From Rubrivirga sp. SAORIC476 (lineage in GTDB: Bacteria > Bacteroidota > Rhodothermia > Rhodothermales > Rubricoccaceae), in the NCBI RefSeq assembly GCF_002283555.1, contig NZ_MVOI01000006.1:329234-393233 (forward strand): a stretch of DNA of 64,000 nucleotides, in the 5' to 3' direction. The notes under the pieces are model-generated. The model made no database searches. It saw only the letters and a program-made list of their open reading frames with translations, and had not been told where the DNA came from. This document shows positions 1 to 8,490 of this stretch, one piece after another (position 1 is the stretch's first letter; each line of letters begins with the position of its first letter). The translations under genes were made by a program, and so were the position numbers.

Positions 1-2093
1 TCGTCCATGCCGATCTCGACCGCCCCGCGGGCCACGCGCACCGGCGCGCTGGACTGCAGGATGGCCCCCACGCGGACGCCCACGCGTTCGCGGACGGCGG
101 CGATGACCCGCGGCCATGCCTCAGTGAGGCGAGCCAGTGCCGGCCCCAGCGGGTCGGCCGGGGCGCCAGGTGCCGGTCCCGACTGCCCGTCGCCCTGTGC
201 AGGACTTTCGGTGCGTCCCAGCGCCGCCGGACCCGAGGCGCCGTCGCCGCCCGTCGGGCGCTTGAGCGCGGGGCCGCTGAAGACCGGTCGCCGCGGCCGC
301 GGGGTCGCCGGGGCGGGCGCCGAGGCGGGCGGGGTCGGGGCCGGGCGGCGGGGGGCCGTCGGCTCGGGCAGCCCCCCGTCGTCCTCAGGTCCGAAGCGGG
401 GCGGCGACGGAGCGTCGGAGTCGGGCGGGGGCGGCTGAGGCCGCGGGTCGCCGAGTGGCAGAGGCTCCGGGCGGCGGGGCGGCGGGGCGTACACCGCGGC
501 TGGCTCGGCCGCCTGCGACGACGCCCGCGGATCCGGCGAGGTCGTGCGCGGCGCAGCCCTCCCCGCCTCGGGCGCGGGCTCGCCCCCCGGAGAGGCAATC
601 GGCGTCGGCACCGGATCGACGGGCCCACGCACCGGATCGACGGGCCCACGCACCGGATCGACGGGCCCACGCACCGGATCGACGGAGCCGCGCACCGGAT
701 CGACGGGGTCGCGCACCTGATCAACGGGGCCGCGCACCTGATCAACGGGGCCGCGCACCTGATCCGACGGCGTGGGGGCCGGTTCACTCGGCGTCCGCGG
801 CTGTTCAACTGGCTCGGGAGCCGGCTCCGTCGGCTTGGGGAGGGCTGCAACCGGGTTTGGAGCCGGCAGCGTCGCCGTCGTGAGCGGCCCCTCCGGCAGC
901 GTGCCGCCGCGCGCTGCCCGTTCCAGCGCGCCGAGGCGGTCCAGCAGGCGCCCGAGGTCGGCGGCGCGCTCCAGGCTCGCCATCTTGAGCAGCGCCAGCT
1001 CCAGCGTCAGGCGCGGCTGGCGGCTCTCGCGGAGGTCCGTGGCCGCGCCCTCGGCCAGCATGAGCAGGTGCAGCAGGTCGGTCTCGGCGTACGGCGCCGC
1101 GGCCTGGAGGTAGCGCTCCCGCGTCGCCTCGGTGCCCTCGATCAGGTCACCCGTGCCCGTCGAGCGCGCCACGAGCAGGTTGCGGAGGTGGTCCGCCAGC
1201 CCCAGCACGAACTCGTTCAGGTCGTGCCCGCTGCGGACGACGTGGTCCACCAGCGACAGCAGCGCGGCGCGGTCGGCCCGTTGCGCGCGGGCCGTGGTCT
1301 CGAAGTAGATGTCGGCGTCGACCACCCCGAGTGCTTCGCGGAGCGGCCCGATCTGCAGGTCGGCGCCGCAGAGGGAGACCGCCTGGTCGAACAGCGAGAG
1401 CGCGTCGCGGAGCGCGCCGTCGCCCTTGCGCGCGATCAGCACGAGGCTCTCGTCGTCGGCCGCGATGCCCTCGGCCGTGCAGATCTCCCGGAGGCGGTCC
1501 ACGATCTCCGGCACCGCGATGCGCCGGAAGTCGAAGCGCTGCGTCCGGGACAGGATGGTGGGGAGCACCTTGTGCGGCTCCGTGGTCGCGAAGATGAACA
1601 GCGCGTAGTCCGGCGGCTCCTCCAGCGTCTTCAGGAGCGCGTTGAACGCGCTCGCCGAGAGCATGTGGACCTCGTCGAGGATGTAGACCTTCTTCCGCGC
1701 CCCCTGCGGCGGCACGCGCACCGTGTCGCGCAACTCGCGGATGTCCTCGACCCGGTTGTTGGACGCCGCGTCGATCTCGATGATGTTGAGCGAACGGCCC
1801 TCCTCGAAGGCCGCGCACGAGTCGCACGTCCGGCACGGCTCGGCGGTCGGCCGCTCGCTCAGCGGCGTCTGACAGTTGACCGCCTTCGCGAGGATGCGCG
1901 CCGCCGTCGTCTTGCCGACGCCGCGCGGCCCGCTGAACAGGTACGCGTGGGCGAGCCGGTCCCGCGTGATCGCGTTGCGGAGCGTCTCGGCGACGTGCTC
2001 CTGCGCGACGAGGTCGTCGAAGGTCTGCGGCCGGTACTTCCGGGCGGTGACGGTAAAGCGGGCGCCCTGGGAGGGGCTGGTCGTGTCGGCCAT
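1..2093 (-). CDS. dnaX: DNA polymerase III subunit gamma/tau, 3' end outside the window
   Basis: This is the clamp-loader ATPase of the replicative polymerase. Reading from ATG at 2093, about 697 codons are visible and the gene runs off the left edge. The AAA+ core is intact: a Walker A GPRGVGKTT near residues 55-63, four zinc-binding cysteines near residues 74-93, and a Walker B ILDEVH near 138-143. The core is followed by the gamma/tau collar domain. From about residue 410 onward the protein is a long Pro/Ala-rich linker containing a 7-residue tandem repeat, before a C-terminal tau-type region starts near the edge. The start is chosen because the motif order and length then match the family; a TATGTTG promoter-like box lies about 60 bases upstream. 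Confidence 0.95.
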   Translation of the reverse strand, partial: MADTTSPSQGARFTVTARKYRPQTFDDLVAQEHVAETLRNAITRDRLAHAYLFSGPRGVGKTTAARILAKAVNCQTPLSERPTAEPCRTCDSCAAFEEGRSLNIIEIDAASNNRVEDIRELRDTVRVPPQGARKKVYILDEVHMLSASAFNALLKTLEEPPDYALFIFATTEPHKVLPTILSRTQRFDFRRIAVPEIVDRLREICTAEGIAADDESLVLIARKGDGALRDALSLFDQAVSLCGADLQIGPLREALGVVDADIYFETTARAQRADRAALLSLVDHVVRSGHDLNEFVLGLADHLRNLLVARSTGTGDLIEGTEATRERYLQAAAPYAETDLLHLLMLAEGAATDLRESRQPRLTLELALLKMASLERAADLGRLLDRLGALERAARGGTLPEGPLTTATLPAPNPVAALPKPTEPAPEPVEQPRTPSEPAPTPSDQVRGPVDQVRGPVDQVRDPVDPVRGSVDPVRGPVDPVRGPVDPVRGPVDPVPTPIASPGGEPAPEAGRAAPRTTSPDPRASSQAAEPAAVYAPPPRRPEPLPLGDPRPQPPPPDSDAPSPPRFGPEDDGGLPEPTAPRRPAPTPPASAPAPATPRPRRPVFSGPALKRPTGGDGASGPAALGRTESPAQGDGQSGPAPGAPADPLGPALARLTEAWPRVIAAVRERVGVRVGAILQSSAPVRVARGAVEIGMD
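608..775. repeat. 21-bp tandem repeat inside the dnaX linker
   Basis: Eight copies of a 21-bp unit (the last partial) begin at 608, 629, 650, 671, 692, 713, 734 and 755. Read on the minus strand each unit encodes seven residues, VDPVRGP or VDQVRGP, at roughly residues 441-495 of DnaX. The first three copies are almost identical and the later ones drift, as in an array that expands and contracts by slippage or recombination. The period keeps the reading frame. Confidence 0.93.
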
Positions 2094-2155
2094 CGAGGTC
2101 GCGGGTCCGGGGGTGCCGGGGGAAGGGGGCCCTCCACGGTCCGCCCCGGCAGGGT

Positions 2156-2162
2156 CAACATA
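2156..2162 (-). promoter_or_regulatory. Candidate -7 promoter box for dnaX
   Basis: On the minus strand this reads TATGTTG, matching the TA-N-N-TT-C/G box found upstream of many genes in this window and resembling the Bacteroidota -7 element. It lies about 60 bases before the dnaX ATG. No clear -33 TTG is present. Confidence 0.4.
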
Positions 2163-2251
2163 GCGTCACCGGTCCCGCCTCGCGGGCCGTGTGGACAAGC
2201 TTCGCAGGGGAGGCGTGGGGCGCAGAGGTCCCACAGACGGCGCCCGGTGCG

Positions 2252-2740
2252 TCAGTGCCTCGCCTCGATCACGCGCGTCTTCGCCCAGCGGTCCCCGAGG
2301 CGCCGCGCGGCCGGGTCGATGGCCACCAGCACCGCCTCGAACAGGATCACGATCCCGGCGGCGCCGAGCACGAACTCGCCGAACGGGATGCCCTTGTACC
2401 CGCCGATCAGGTAGAGCACCGCCCAGACCGTCGCGGCGCCCGCCACGGTCGCGTTGCGGCGCATCGAGAGGCGCCACGTCAGCGGCTCGCCGGAGACGGC
2501 GTACGGCCGGATTCCGATCCAGCGCTTGCCCAGCGACCGCGCCCCCCACTCGGCGTAGGGGATGGCGTCGCGGAGGAGCAGGTATGCGGCCCCCAGCAGC
2601 AGCCCGAGGCCGAACATGCGGCCCTTCAGCACGCCTGGCACCAGGGCCGCGGGCGCCAGCGCGAGCAGGAGCGTGATCGTGGCGTCGAGCAGACCGGCCG
2701 CGAAGCGGCGGACGCGGACCGGGCGGGGAGAGCGAGACAT
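2252..2740 (-). CDS. RDD family membrane protein
   Basis: A 162-residue integral membrane protein of the RDD family. The N-terminal segment RRFAAGLLDATI carries the typical Arg...Asp pattern before the first membrane span, and further hydrophobic spans follow. The motif LGKRWIGIRPY is the usual RDD signature between membrane segments. The upstream ATG at 2857 would add about 39 residues of unlikely composition, so the ATG at 2740 is preferred. Family members are thought to act in transport or ion exchange, but the substrate cannot be read from the sequence. It follows dnaX in the same orientation and transcription may be independent. Confidence 0.85.
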   Translation of the reverse strand: MSRSPRPVRVRRFAAGLLDATITLLLALAPAALVPGVLKGRMFGLGLLLGAAYLLLRDAIPYAEWGARSLGKRWIGIRPYAVSGEPLTWRLSMRRNATVAGAATVWAVLYLIGGYKGIPFGEFVLGAAGIVILFEAVLVAIDPAARRLGDRWAKTRVIEARH

Positions 2741-2878
2741 GGCAGAGCGAGAGTCCGTCCCGACGATACCGAGCGCTGCGGCTTCGGACACGGGAAGCTC
2801 TGCGAAACCGATCCCTCTCCGATGCCCGGTCGCCCCGGCGACACATGGTTCGTTCACGCGCGCGCGTTCCCGGTGGCG

Positions 2879-2885
2879 TACGTTG
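2879..2885 (+). promoter_or_regulatory. Candidate -7 box for the copper locus
   Basis: TACGTTG ends eight bases before the ATG at 2893, so a start site about six bases downstream of the box would give an almost leaderless mRNA for the first gene of the copper locus. Confidence 0.45.
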
Positions 2886-2892
2886 ATTCCCG

Positions 2893-3282
2893 ATGTCCCC
2901 TCTCCACTCTGTCGCTCGGTTCGCCGTGGTGCTCGCGCTCGTCGCGAGCACGCAGGGGCTTCTGCTGGCGCAGTCGGCCTGGCTCGTCAACCAGGAGTGG
3001 ATCGCCGAGACGCTTTGCGTCAACCCCGGCACCGACTGCGACGGCAAGTGCCAGCTGGCCGATCGGATGGAGCACATGGGCCACGGGGAGCACTCGCACG
3101 ACGACCCGGCAGCGCTGCTGGAGCTCGCGCTCTCGGTGCGCGCCCAGGTCGCCGAGGCGGTCGGGGTGCCGCTGCCAGATGCCGTCGACGCAGCCGACCT
3201 GGTCGCCCGGGACATCGCAGACACGGGGAGGGAGGCCTCCCAGGGCGTGTTCCATCCGCCGCGGGAGGCGGCCCACGCATAG
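2893..3282 (+). CDS. Small Cys/His/Met-rich anchored protein, first gene of the copper locus
   Basis: A 129-residue protein with an N-terminal hydrophobic segment (about residues 8-27) that could be a signal anchor. It is followed by NQEWIAETLC and three cysteines at positions 42, 49 and 53, the last inside CDGKCQL. Residues 61-71 (HMGHGEHSHDD) are rich in His and Met, typical of copper or other soft-metal ligands. Short proteins with the C...C-x-G-K-C pattern are recurrent in Bacteroidota but have no established function that I know. The neighbouring MbnP/MbnH-like and OprC-like genes suggest a periplasm-facing metal-binding role. No enzyme motif is visible. Confidence 0.8.
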   Translation: MSPLHSVARFAVVLALVASTQGLLLAQSAWLVNQEWIAETLCVNPGTDCDGKCQLADRMEHMGHGEHSHDDPAALLELALSVRAQVAEAVGVPLPDAVDAADLVARDIADTGREASQGVFHPPREAAHA

Positions 3283-3283
3283 C

Positions 3284-3303
3284 GACCGTCCTCGCGGACG
3301 GTC
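3284..3303 (+). terminator. Hairpin after the small metal-binding protein
   Basis: A perfect 8-bp stem (GACCGTCC / GGACGGTC) with a TCGC loop starts two bases after the stop codon. There is no T tract, so it may act as an attenuator or mRNA-stabilising structure rather than a full terminator. Confidence 0.45.
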
Positions 3304-3430
3304 CCGGGGCGCTGCCTTCTAGCAGGCGGCACCCCTTCGTCTTCGTCGCGCACTGACGCTCGACGCCCGTGGTCCATGCTCTCCTCAGCCGGAGTCCGCG
3401 TGCGCAGGCCGTCCGCGCCGACGCGTCCCT

Positions 3431-3450
3431 CCGGTCTCGCACGAGACCGG
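3431..3450 (+). promoter_or_regulatory. Inverted repeat upstream of the mbnP-like gene
   Basis: Nine-base arms CCGGTCTCG and CGAGACCGG separated by two bases lie about 80 bases before the MbnP-like start, within the only long spacer (about 246 bases) of the copper locus. The compact dyad could be a regulator site or an mRNA hairpin. No regulator gene is present nearby. Confidence 0.35.
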
Positions 3451-3528
3451 CCGTCTCCCCGCAGGCCGCGACCGTGGCCTGTGCTGCATCCGCAGGCGCC
3501 CCGCGCCGCGGACCCTCCCGCAGTCCCC

Positions 3529-4401
3529 ATGACCTTCCGTTCCCTCGCGCCTACCGGCGCGCTCCTCGTCGCCCTGCTGGGCGCCCCCCTCACCGGCTGT
3601 GACTCCGGCGGCTCCTCGTCCGACCCGGCGATGCTCCGCCTCGACGTTGAGGCGATGGCGGGCGCCGACGCCTTCCAGGCCGGGCAGCCCTTCACCGTCA
3701 ACGGCACCACGGGCCAGCTCGACATCGCGCAGCTGTACCTCTCCGGGATCACGCTCCTCCACGAGGACGGCCGCGAGATCTCGATCCTGGCCGACGAGCC
3801 GGTCACCGTTCGCGCCCAGGACGAGAACCAGACCGAGATCCAGCACTCCGTCTCCGAGCGCTACGTCCTGGTCGACGCCGACGCGGGCAGGACCGTGGCG
3901 ACGCTCGGCGAGGTGCCCGCGGGCCGGTACACCGGCGTCCGCTTCCTGCTCGGCGTGGATGGGCTCGACAACCGCGCCGCGATGGAGGACTTCCCGGCGG
4001 GCCACCCGCTCGCAGCCCAGGCTTCGTCCATGCACTGGAACTGGAACGCGGGCTACGTCTTCCTCCGCCTCGACGGCCTCCTCGACGTCGACGGCGACGG
4101 CGTGGTCGATCCCGCGACCGGCACCCCCGGCGACGCCGCCTCGGGCCAGTGGCGGCTCCACGTCGGCGGCTCGCCGAACGCACAGACCGTCACGCTCGAC
4201 CAGGACTTCGAACTGATGGGCGGCGAGATGCAGGACCTCCACGTCCAACTCGATCTCGCCCGCCTCGTGCAGGGCATCGACTACACGGCCCCGGCCAACC
4301 GCTTCTGCATGACGGGCGGTTGCCAGGCCGTCGTGGATCAGGCCAAGGCCAACACGCAGGCCGCGTTCACGCTCCACGGCGTCCACGGCCACGACATGTA
4401 G
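3529..4401 (+). CDS. mbnP: MbnP-like copper-binding lipoprotein
   Basis: A 290-residue predicted lipoprotein; the signal peptide ends in LTGC with the acylated Cys at 24. The body is a beta-rich domain with the hallmark segment MHWNWNAGYVFLRLDG near residues 168-183, as in MbnP/CorA-type periplasmic copper proteins. Late in the sequence it has a Cys pair (CMTGGC) and a His-rich end (HGVHGHDM). In characterised relatives a tryptophan is oxidised to kynurenine by the partner MbnH/CorB to create the copper site; W170 and W172 are the visible candidates here. The start at 3529 gives a normal lipoprotein signal; the upstream ATG at 3376 does not. The mbnH-like gene follows after four bases. Confidence 0.85.
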   Translation: MTFRSLAPTGALLVALLGAPLTGCDSGGSSSDPAMLRLDVEAMAGADAFQAGQPFTVNGTTGQLDIAQLYLSGITLLHEDGREISILADEPVTVRAQDENQTEIQHSVSERYVLVDADAGRTVATLGEVPAGRYTGVRFLLGVDGLDNRAAMEDFPAGHPLAAQASSMHWNWNAGYVFLRLDGLLDVDGDGVVDPATGTPGDAASGQWRLHVGGSPNAQTVTLDQDFELMGGEMQDLHVQLDLARLVQGIDYTAPANRFCMTGGCQAVVDQAKANTQAAFTLHGVHGHDM

Positions 4402-4405
4402 CCCG

Positions 4406-5419
4406 GTGCTCCGGCGCCGACTCGCTGCTCGTTTTCTGCTGGCGGCCGCGTTCGTCGTGACCGCCAGCGGGTGCGATACGTCCGGCCCCGAGGGACCGGC
4501 GACGGTCGAGGTGCGCGTGCCCGCGACGTTCGCGCCGCTTCCGGTGCCGCCGCAGAACCCGCTCCGCGCCGACCGTGTGGCGCTGGGCGAGCGGCTGTTC
4601 TTCGATCCCATCCTCTCGCGCGACCGCTCGGTCTCGTGCGGCTCGTGCCACTTCCCGGACCTCGCCTTCTCGGACGGTCGGACCCGGAGCGTCGGCGTCG
4701 AGGGGCGGACGGGGCCTCGGAATGCGCCGTCGCTGCTGAACGTGGCGTACCGCAAGAGCCTGTTCTGGGACGGCGGCGCGCTCTTCCTGGAGAGCCAGGC
4801 GCTCGTCCCGCTGGAGGACCCGCACGAGATGGATCTCGCACCCGAGGACGCGCTCGACCGGCTCCGACGGCATCCCGACTACCCGGCCCTCTTCGCCGAC
4901 GCCTTCGATGGCGAGGGGCCGAGCATCCAGACGCTGACCTACGCGCTCGCGGCGTACCAGCGCACGCTCGTCTCGGCGCCGACGGCCTTCGACCGTCACC
5001 TCGCGGGCGACACCACGGCGCTGGCGGCCGAGGCCCGGGCCGGGCTCGCGCTCTTCCAGACGCACTGCGCCTCGTGCCACGTCGGCGCGCACCTCACCTC
5101 GGACAGCTTCGAGAACAACGGGGCCGCCGTCACCGACGCCGATCCCGGTCGCGAGCGCATCACGTTCTCCGACGCCGACCGCGGCACGTTCCGCGTCCCG
5201 AGCCTCCGCGCCGTCGCGCGGACGGCGCCCTACTTCCACGATGGCCGCTTCCAGACGCTGGAGGCCGTCGTGGCCCATTACGACCGCGGCGGCGACGCCA
5301 CGCCGGGCCAGAGCCCGCGCGTCCGTCCGCTCCGCCTCGCCCCGGCCGAGCGCGACGCCCTCGTCGCCTTCCTCCGCACGCTCGACGACGCACCGGCCCC
5401 GGTCGACCGCTCCTTCTGA
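4406..5419 (+). CDS. mbnH: MbnH-like di-heme cytochrome c peroxidase family enzyme
   Basis: A 337-residue exported protein with two c-type heme sites, CGSCH (residues 78-82) and CASCH (221-225), in the bacterial CcpA/MauG fold. The family segment PYFHDGRFQTLEAVVAHY is near the C-terminus. It begins with GTG at 4406, and a lipoprotein signal ends in TASGC (Cys 23). MbnH/CorB relatives oxidise a tryptophan of the partner MbnP/CorA, so gene adjacency points to that role rather than to simple peroxide detoxification. The four-base spacing from the mbnP stop implies translational coupling. Heme attachment must happen in the periplasm. The exact substrate residue is inferred. Confidence 0.88.
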   Translation: MLRRRLAARFLLAAAFVVTASGCDTSGPEGPATVEVRVPATFAPLPVPPQNPLRADRVALGERLFFDPILSRDRSVSCGSCHFPDLAFSDGRTRSVGVEGRTGPRNAPSLLNVAYRKSLFWDGGALFLESQALVPLEDPHEMDLAPEDALDRLRRHPDYPALFADAFDGEGPSIQTLTYALAAYQRTLVSAPTAFDRHLAGDTTALAAEARAGLALFQTHCASCHVGAHLTSDSFENNGAAVTDADPGRERITFSDADRGTFRVPSLRAVARTAPYFHDGRFQTLEAVVAHYDRGGDATPGQSPRVRPLRLAPAERDALVAFLRTLDDAPAPVDRSF

Positions 5420-5432
5420 TCGAACTGAACTC

Positions 5433-6254
5433 ATGAACCGACTCTTCCTCTTCGTCGCCCTGGTGGGGCTCGCCGGGTGCGTGCCCGACGGGCTCACCGA
5501 CTTCGACTTCCAGGGACTCCAGCCCGACCCCCCCGCCGACGAACTGACCGGCGAGGTCGTCGTCGGGACGGCCCGCGACGCCGGGTTGACGGTCGAGTTG
5601 ACCGCGATGCGCGGCGGCCCGCACCTCGGCTACGTCCGCCTCGGGCTGGCCGTCACGCGGGGCGGCACAGCTGTGACCGACGCGACCGTCTCGCTCTCCG
5701 CGACGGCCGACGGTGGCCCCGCGGCGGGCGTCGCGCTCCCGGTCGAGGACCCCGCGCGCGACGCGGACGGGGTCTACCGCGGCGCCGCATTCCTGCTGGC
5801 GCCCGACACCACGGCCCGGCAGTTCACGCTCACGGCCACCATCGCGTCGGGCGGGACGACCGCCGAGGTCGCGTTCCCCATTGAGGCGCGCAACGACCTG
5901 TGGATGCAGGCCGCTGGCGTGGACGTGCTGGTCTCGTGGGTCGATCCGCTCCGGCCGGTCGTGGGCGAGAACCGCTACGTGGTGGCGGCGCACCGATGGA
6001 CCGGGACCGCGTTCGAGCCCGTCGACGGCGCGACCGTCCGGCTCTATCCGTACATGGACATGGGCGGCGGCGACGGCCACTCGACCCCGCACGGCGCCCC
6101 GGAGGCGCTCGGCGACGGGCGCTACGGCTGGGACGTGGACTTCATCATGTCGGGCGGGTGGGAGATGACGGTCACGCTCGCGCCTCCGGGTGAGGCCGAC
6201 CGCACCGCCGCGTTCGTCGGCTACACCGTGTACGAGCCCGAGGTGGAGGCATGA
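5433..6254 (+). CDS. YtkA-like domain lipoprotein of the copper locus
   Basis: A 273-residue lipoprotein (signal ending LAGC, Cys 16). The last third has the YtkA/FixH-like pattern: a Met/His-rich stretch (YPYMDMGGGDGHSTPHG), then GDGRYGWDVDFIMSGGWEMTV, in which copper-associated proteins often use Met and His as ligands. The first part is another beta-rich domain. The gene starts 13 bases after mbnH and its end overlaps the start of the TonB receptor by four bases. Periplasmic copper binding or delivery is an inference from the motif and the operon. Confidence 0.75.
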   Translation: MNRLFLFVALVGLAGCVPDGLTDFDFQGLQPDPPADELTGEVVVGTARDAGLTVELTAMRGGPHLGYVRLGLAVTRGGTAVTDATVSLSATADGGPAAGVALPVEDPARDADGVYRGAAFLLAPDTTARQFTLTATIASGGTTAEVAFPIEARNDLWMQAAGVDVLVSWVDPLRPVVGENRYVVAAHRWTGTAFEPVDGATVRLYPYMDMGGGDGHSTPHGAPEALGDGRYGWDVDFIMSGGWEMTVTLAPPGEADRTAAFVGYTVYEPEVEA

Positions 6255-8479
6255 ACCGACTTCTCTCTACTCTCCTCATCGTGCTGCTGGCGGCGACCGC
6301 CGCCAGCGCCCAGGGCGCCATCGAGGGCGTCGTGCTCGACGCCGAGACCGAGGCGCCCGTCGTCGGCGCGACCGTCCGCGTGGACGGGACCGGGCGCGGC
6401 GTCGCGGCCGACCTCGACGGCCAGTTCTCGATCGCGCTCCAGGGCGGCGACCACTGGCTCGTCGTCTCGGCGGTCGGCTACGCTCCCGTGCGGCTCCACG
6501 CCCACGACGGGCATCGCCTGACGGTCCGCCTGCGTCCCGCGGCGACGGCGTTCGACGCCGTGACCGTCGAGGGCGAGCGGGCCGTCGCGGGCGCGCCCTC
6601 CGCCCCGACCAAGACGCCCGCCACGACCGAGGATCTGCTCGCGCGCCTGCCGGGCGTGCGGATGATCCAGCGGGCCAACTTCGCCGCCGAGCCTGTCGTG
6701 CGCGGCTACCAGGGCGGCCAGATCTCGCTGACCATCGACGGGATGCCGGTCTATGGTGCGTGCGTCGACAAGATGGATCCGGCGTCGAGCTACGTCGAGC
6801 CCGAGAACCTGGCGGCCGTCGAGGTCTCGAAGGGCGCCTCCGACCTGGGCCGCGGCTCCCAGATCGGCGGGGCCGTGGATCTCGTGACGGAGCGGCCCCG
6901 GTTCGGCGTGCCGCTCGCCGCTGAGGCCGAGGTGGGCGTCGAGTCGAACGGCCTCGCGCGCCGCGTCCGGGGCGCCGCGAACTGGAGTGCCGGCCGACTG
7001 GCGGCCCGCGTGAGCGGGTCGTACCGCGGCTCCGGCGACTACGCGCCCGGCGGCGGGGACGCCATCGAGACCTCGGGCTACGAGAAGCGCAACCTCGCCG
7101 CCGCCGCGACGCTGCGGTTGGCCGAGGGCCACGAACTGACGGCGCAACTCGTCACCGACGACGCGTGGCTGATCGGCTACCCGGCGCTCCTCATGGATGC
7201 GGTGCTCGCGCAGGCGCGCATCGGCAGCCTCGCCTACGAGGGGGACGCGCCCGGCCTGGACCGCCTCGACGCCCGCCTCTATCGCAACCGCGTCGACCAC
7301 ACCATGGACGACCGGTACCGCAACGTGCTCGCGCGTGAGGTCATGCGGGGCATGTTCATGCCGATGGGCGGGTACTCCGACGTGCTCGGCGGCCGCGTCG
7401 AGGCGGGGCGGACCGTCGCGGGCACCGGGCTCGCGCTCTCGGCCGACGTGCACCGGCTCCGCCAGTTCGGCGACATGACGATGTACAGCCTCTTCCCCGG
7501 CATCCGCGACATGGTGCTGCTCAACGTGGGCGACGTGGAGGCGCTCAACGCCGGGCTCACGCTGGAGGCGCGCCGGCCGCTGACGGACCGGCTCACGGTC
7601 TCCGCCTCGGGCCGCCTCGATGCGACCTCCCGCGACGTGGGACGCGAGGCGATGCGCCAGCTGTTCGAGCGTCGCACGGGCGACCCGGACGTGAGCCGCC
7701 GGATGCTCATCCCGAGCGTCAACGCGACGGCCAGCTACGCGCTCTCGCCCCGGACGCACCTCCGCCTCACCCTCGCCGACGCGGGCCGTCTGCCGACCGT
7801 CGTCGAGCAGTACGGCCACTACGTCTACAACTACGTCGACGGCTACTTCTACACCGGCGACCCGGACCTGAAGCCCGAGCGGAGCCGTCAGGTCGAACTC
7901 GGCGTGGCGCACGCGGGCGGGCGCGTGGCCGTCGAGGCCGCGGTCTATGCCCACCAGCTCTCCGACCTCGTCATCGGGCTGGCCGACAACGAGGTCGTCG
8001 GTGGGCTGGCGGGCTCGACGTATCGCTTCCGGCTTTACGACAACGCGGATCGCGGCTGGATGGCGGGCGGCGAGGTCAGCGCGCTCGCTCGCCTCGGTGC
8101 CGGACTGGAGGCCGTCGCGAGCGTGTCGGCGGCCTACGGCCAGAACCTGACGTTCGACGAGCCGCTCCCGATGATCCCGCCGGTCGGCGGCGTCGCCGCG
8201 CTGCGGTACGACCGCGGCGGGGTGTTCGGGGAGGTCGAAAGCCGGTGGGCGCTCGCGCAGGACCGCGTGGCCCGCTTCACCTACGCCGAGCGGCCGACGG
8301 ACGGCTTCGCCGTGTTCGCCGTCCGCGGCGGCTGGCGTCCCGACGGAGTCGCCTCCGGACTTCGTCTCCAGGCCGGTGTCGAGAACGTGCTCGACACGTT
8401 CTACCAGGAGCACCTCGCCATCTCCGACCTCGCCGCGCGCGGCCGGAGCGTCTACCTCTCGGTCGGCTTCGACCTGTGA
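6251..8479 (+). CDS. TonB-dependent outer membrane receptor, OprC/NosA-like (copper)
   Basis: A 742-residue receptor with a signal peptide ending ASAQ, a carboxypeptidase-regulatory-like domain (about residues 22-95), a plug domain, and a 22-stranded-type barrel. The plug contains YGACVDKMDPASSYVEPENL near residue 165, closely resembling the C...MDPPTSY segment of the copper receptors OprC and NosA. The barrel has methionine-rich extracellular-type segments (EVMRGMFMPMGGY; FGDMTMY) that could bind copper. It overlaps the YtkA-like gene by four bases (ATGA). Copper import is the best reading; other metals remain possible. Confidence 0.87.
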   Translation: MNRLLSTLLIVLLAATAASAQGAIEGVVLDAETEAPVVGATVRVDGTGRGVAADLDGQFSIALQGGDHWLVVSAVGYAPVRLHAHDGHRLTVRLRPAATAFDAVTVEGERAVAGAPSAPTKTPATTEDLLARLPGVRMIQRANFAAEPVVRGYQGGQISLTIDGMPVYGACVDKMDPASSYVEPENLAAVEVSKGASDLGRGSQIGGAVDLVTERPRFGVPLAAEAEVGVESNGLARRVRGAANWSAGRLAARVSGSYRGSGDYAPGGGDAIETSGYEKRNLAAAATLRLAEGHELTAQLVTDDAWLIGYPALLMDAVLAQARIGSLAYEGDAPGLDRLDARLYRNRVDHTMDDRYRNVLAREVMRGMFMPMGGYSDVLGGRVEAGRTVAGTGLALSADVHRLRQFGDMTMYSLFPGIRDMVLLNVGDVEALNAGLTLEARRPLTDRLTVSASGRLDATSRDVGREAMRQLFERRTGDPDVSRRMLIPSVNATASYALSPRTHLRLTLADAGRLPTVVEQYGHYVYNYVDGYFYTGDPDLKPERSRQVELGVAHAGGRVAVEAAVYAHQLSDLVIGLADNEVVGGLAGSTYRFRLYDNADRGWMAGGEVSALARLGAGLEAVASVSAAYGQNLTFDEPLPMIPPVGGVAALRYDRGGVFGEVESRWALAQDRVARFTYAERPTDGFAVFAVRGGWRPDGVASGLRLQAGVENVLDTFYQEHLAISDLAARGRSVYLSVGFDL

Positions 8480-8490
8480 CCCCTCCCGCC

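Noticed and set aside
608..775. A possible CRISPR array
   Set aside because: The units are contiguous without spacers and lie inside dnaX in frame.
1..2093. A programmed frameshift in dnaX giving gamma and tau
   Set aside because: No A/T-rich slippery heptamer followed by a stem was seen in this GC-rich gene.
1068..2414. A 448-residue plus-strand frame opposite dnaX
   Set aside because: It is an antisense shadow; the minus strand shows the full AAA+ clamp-loader motifs.
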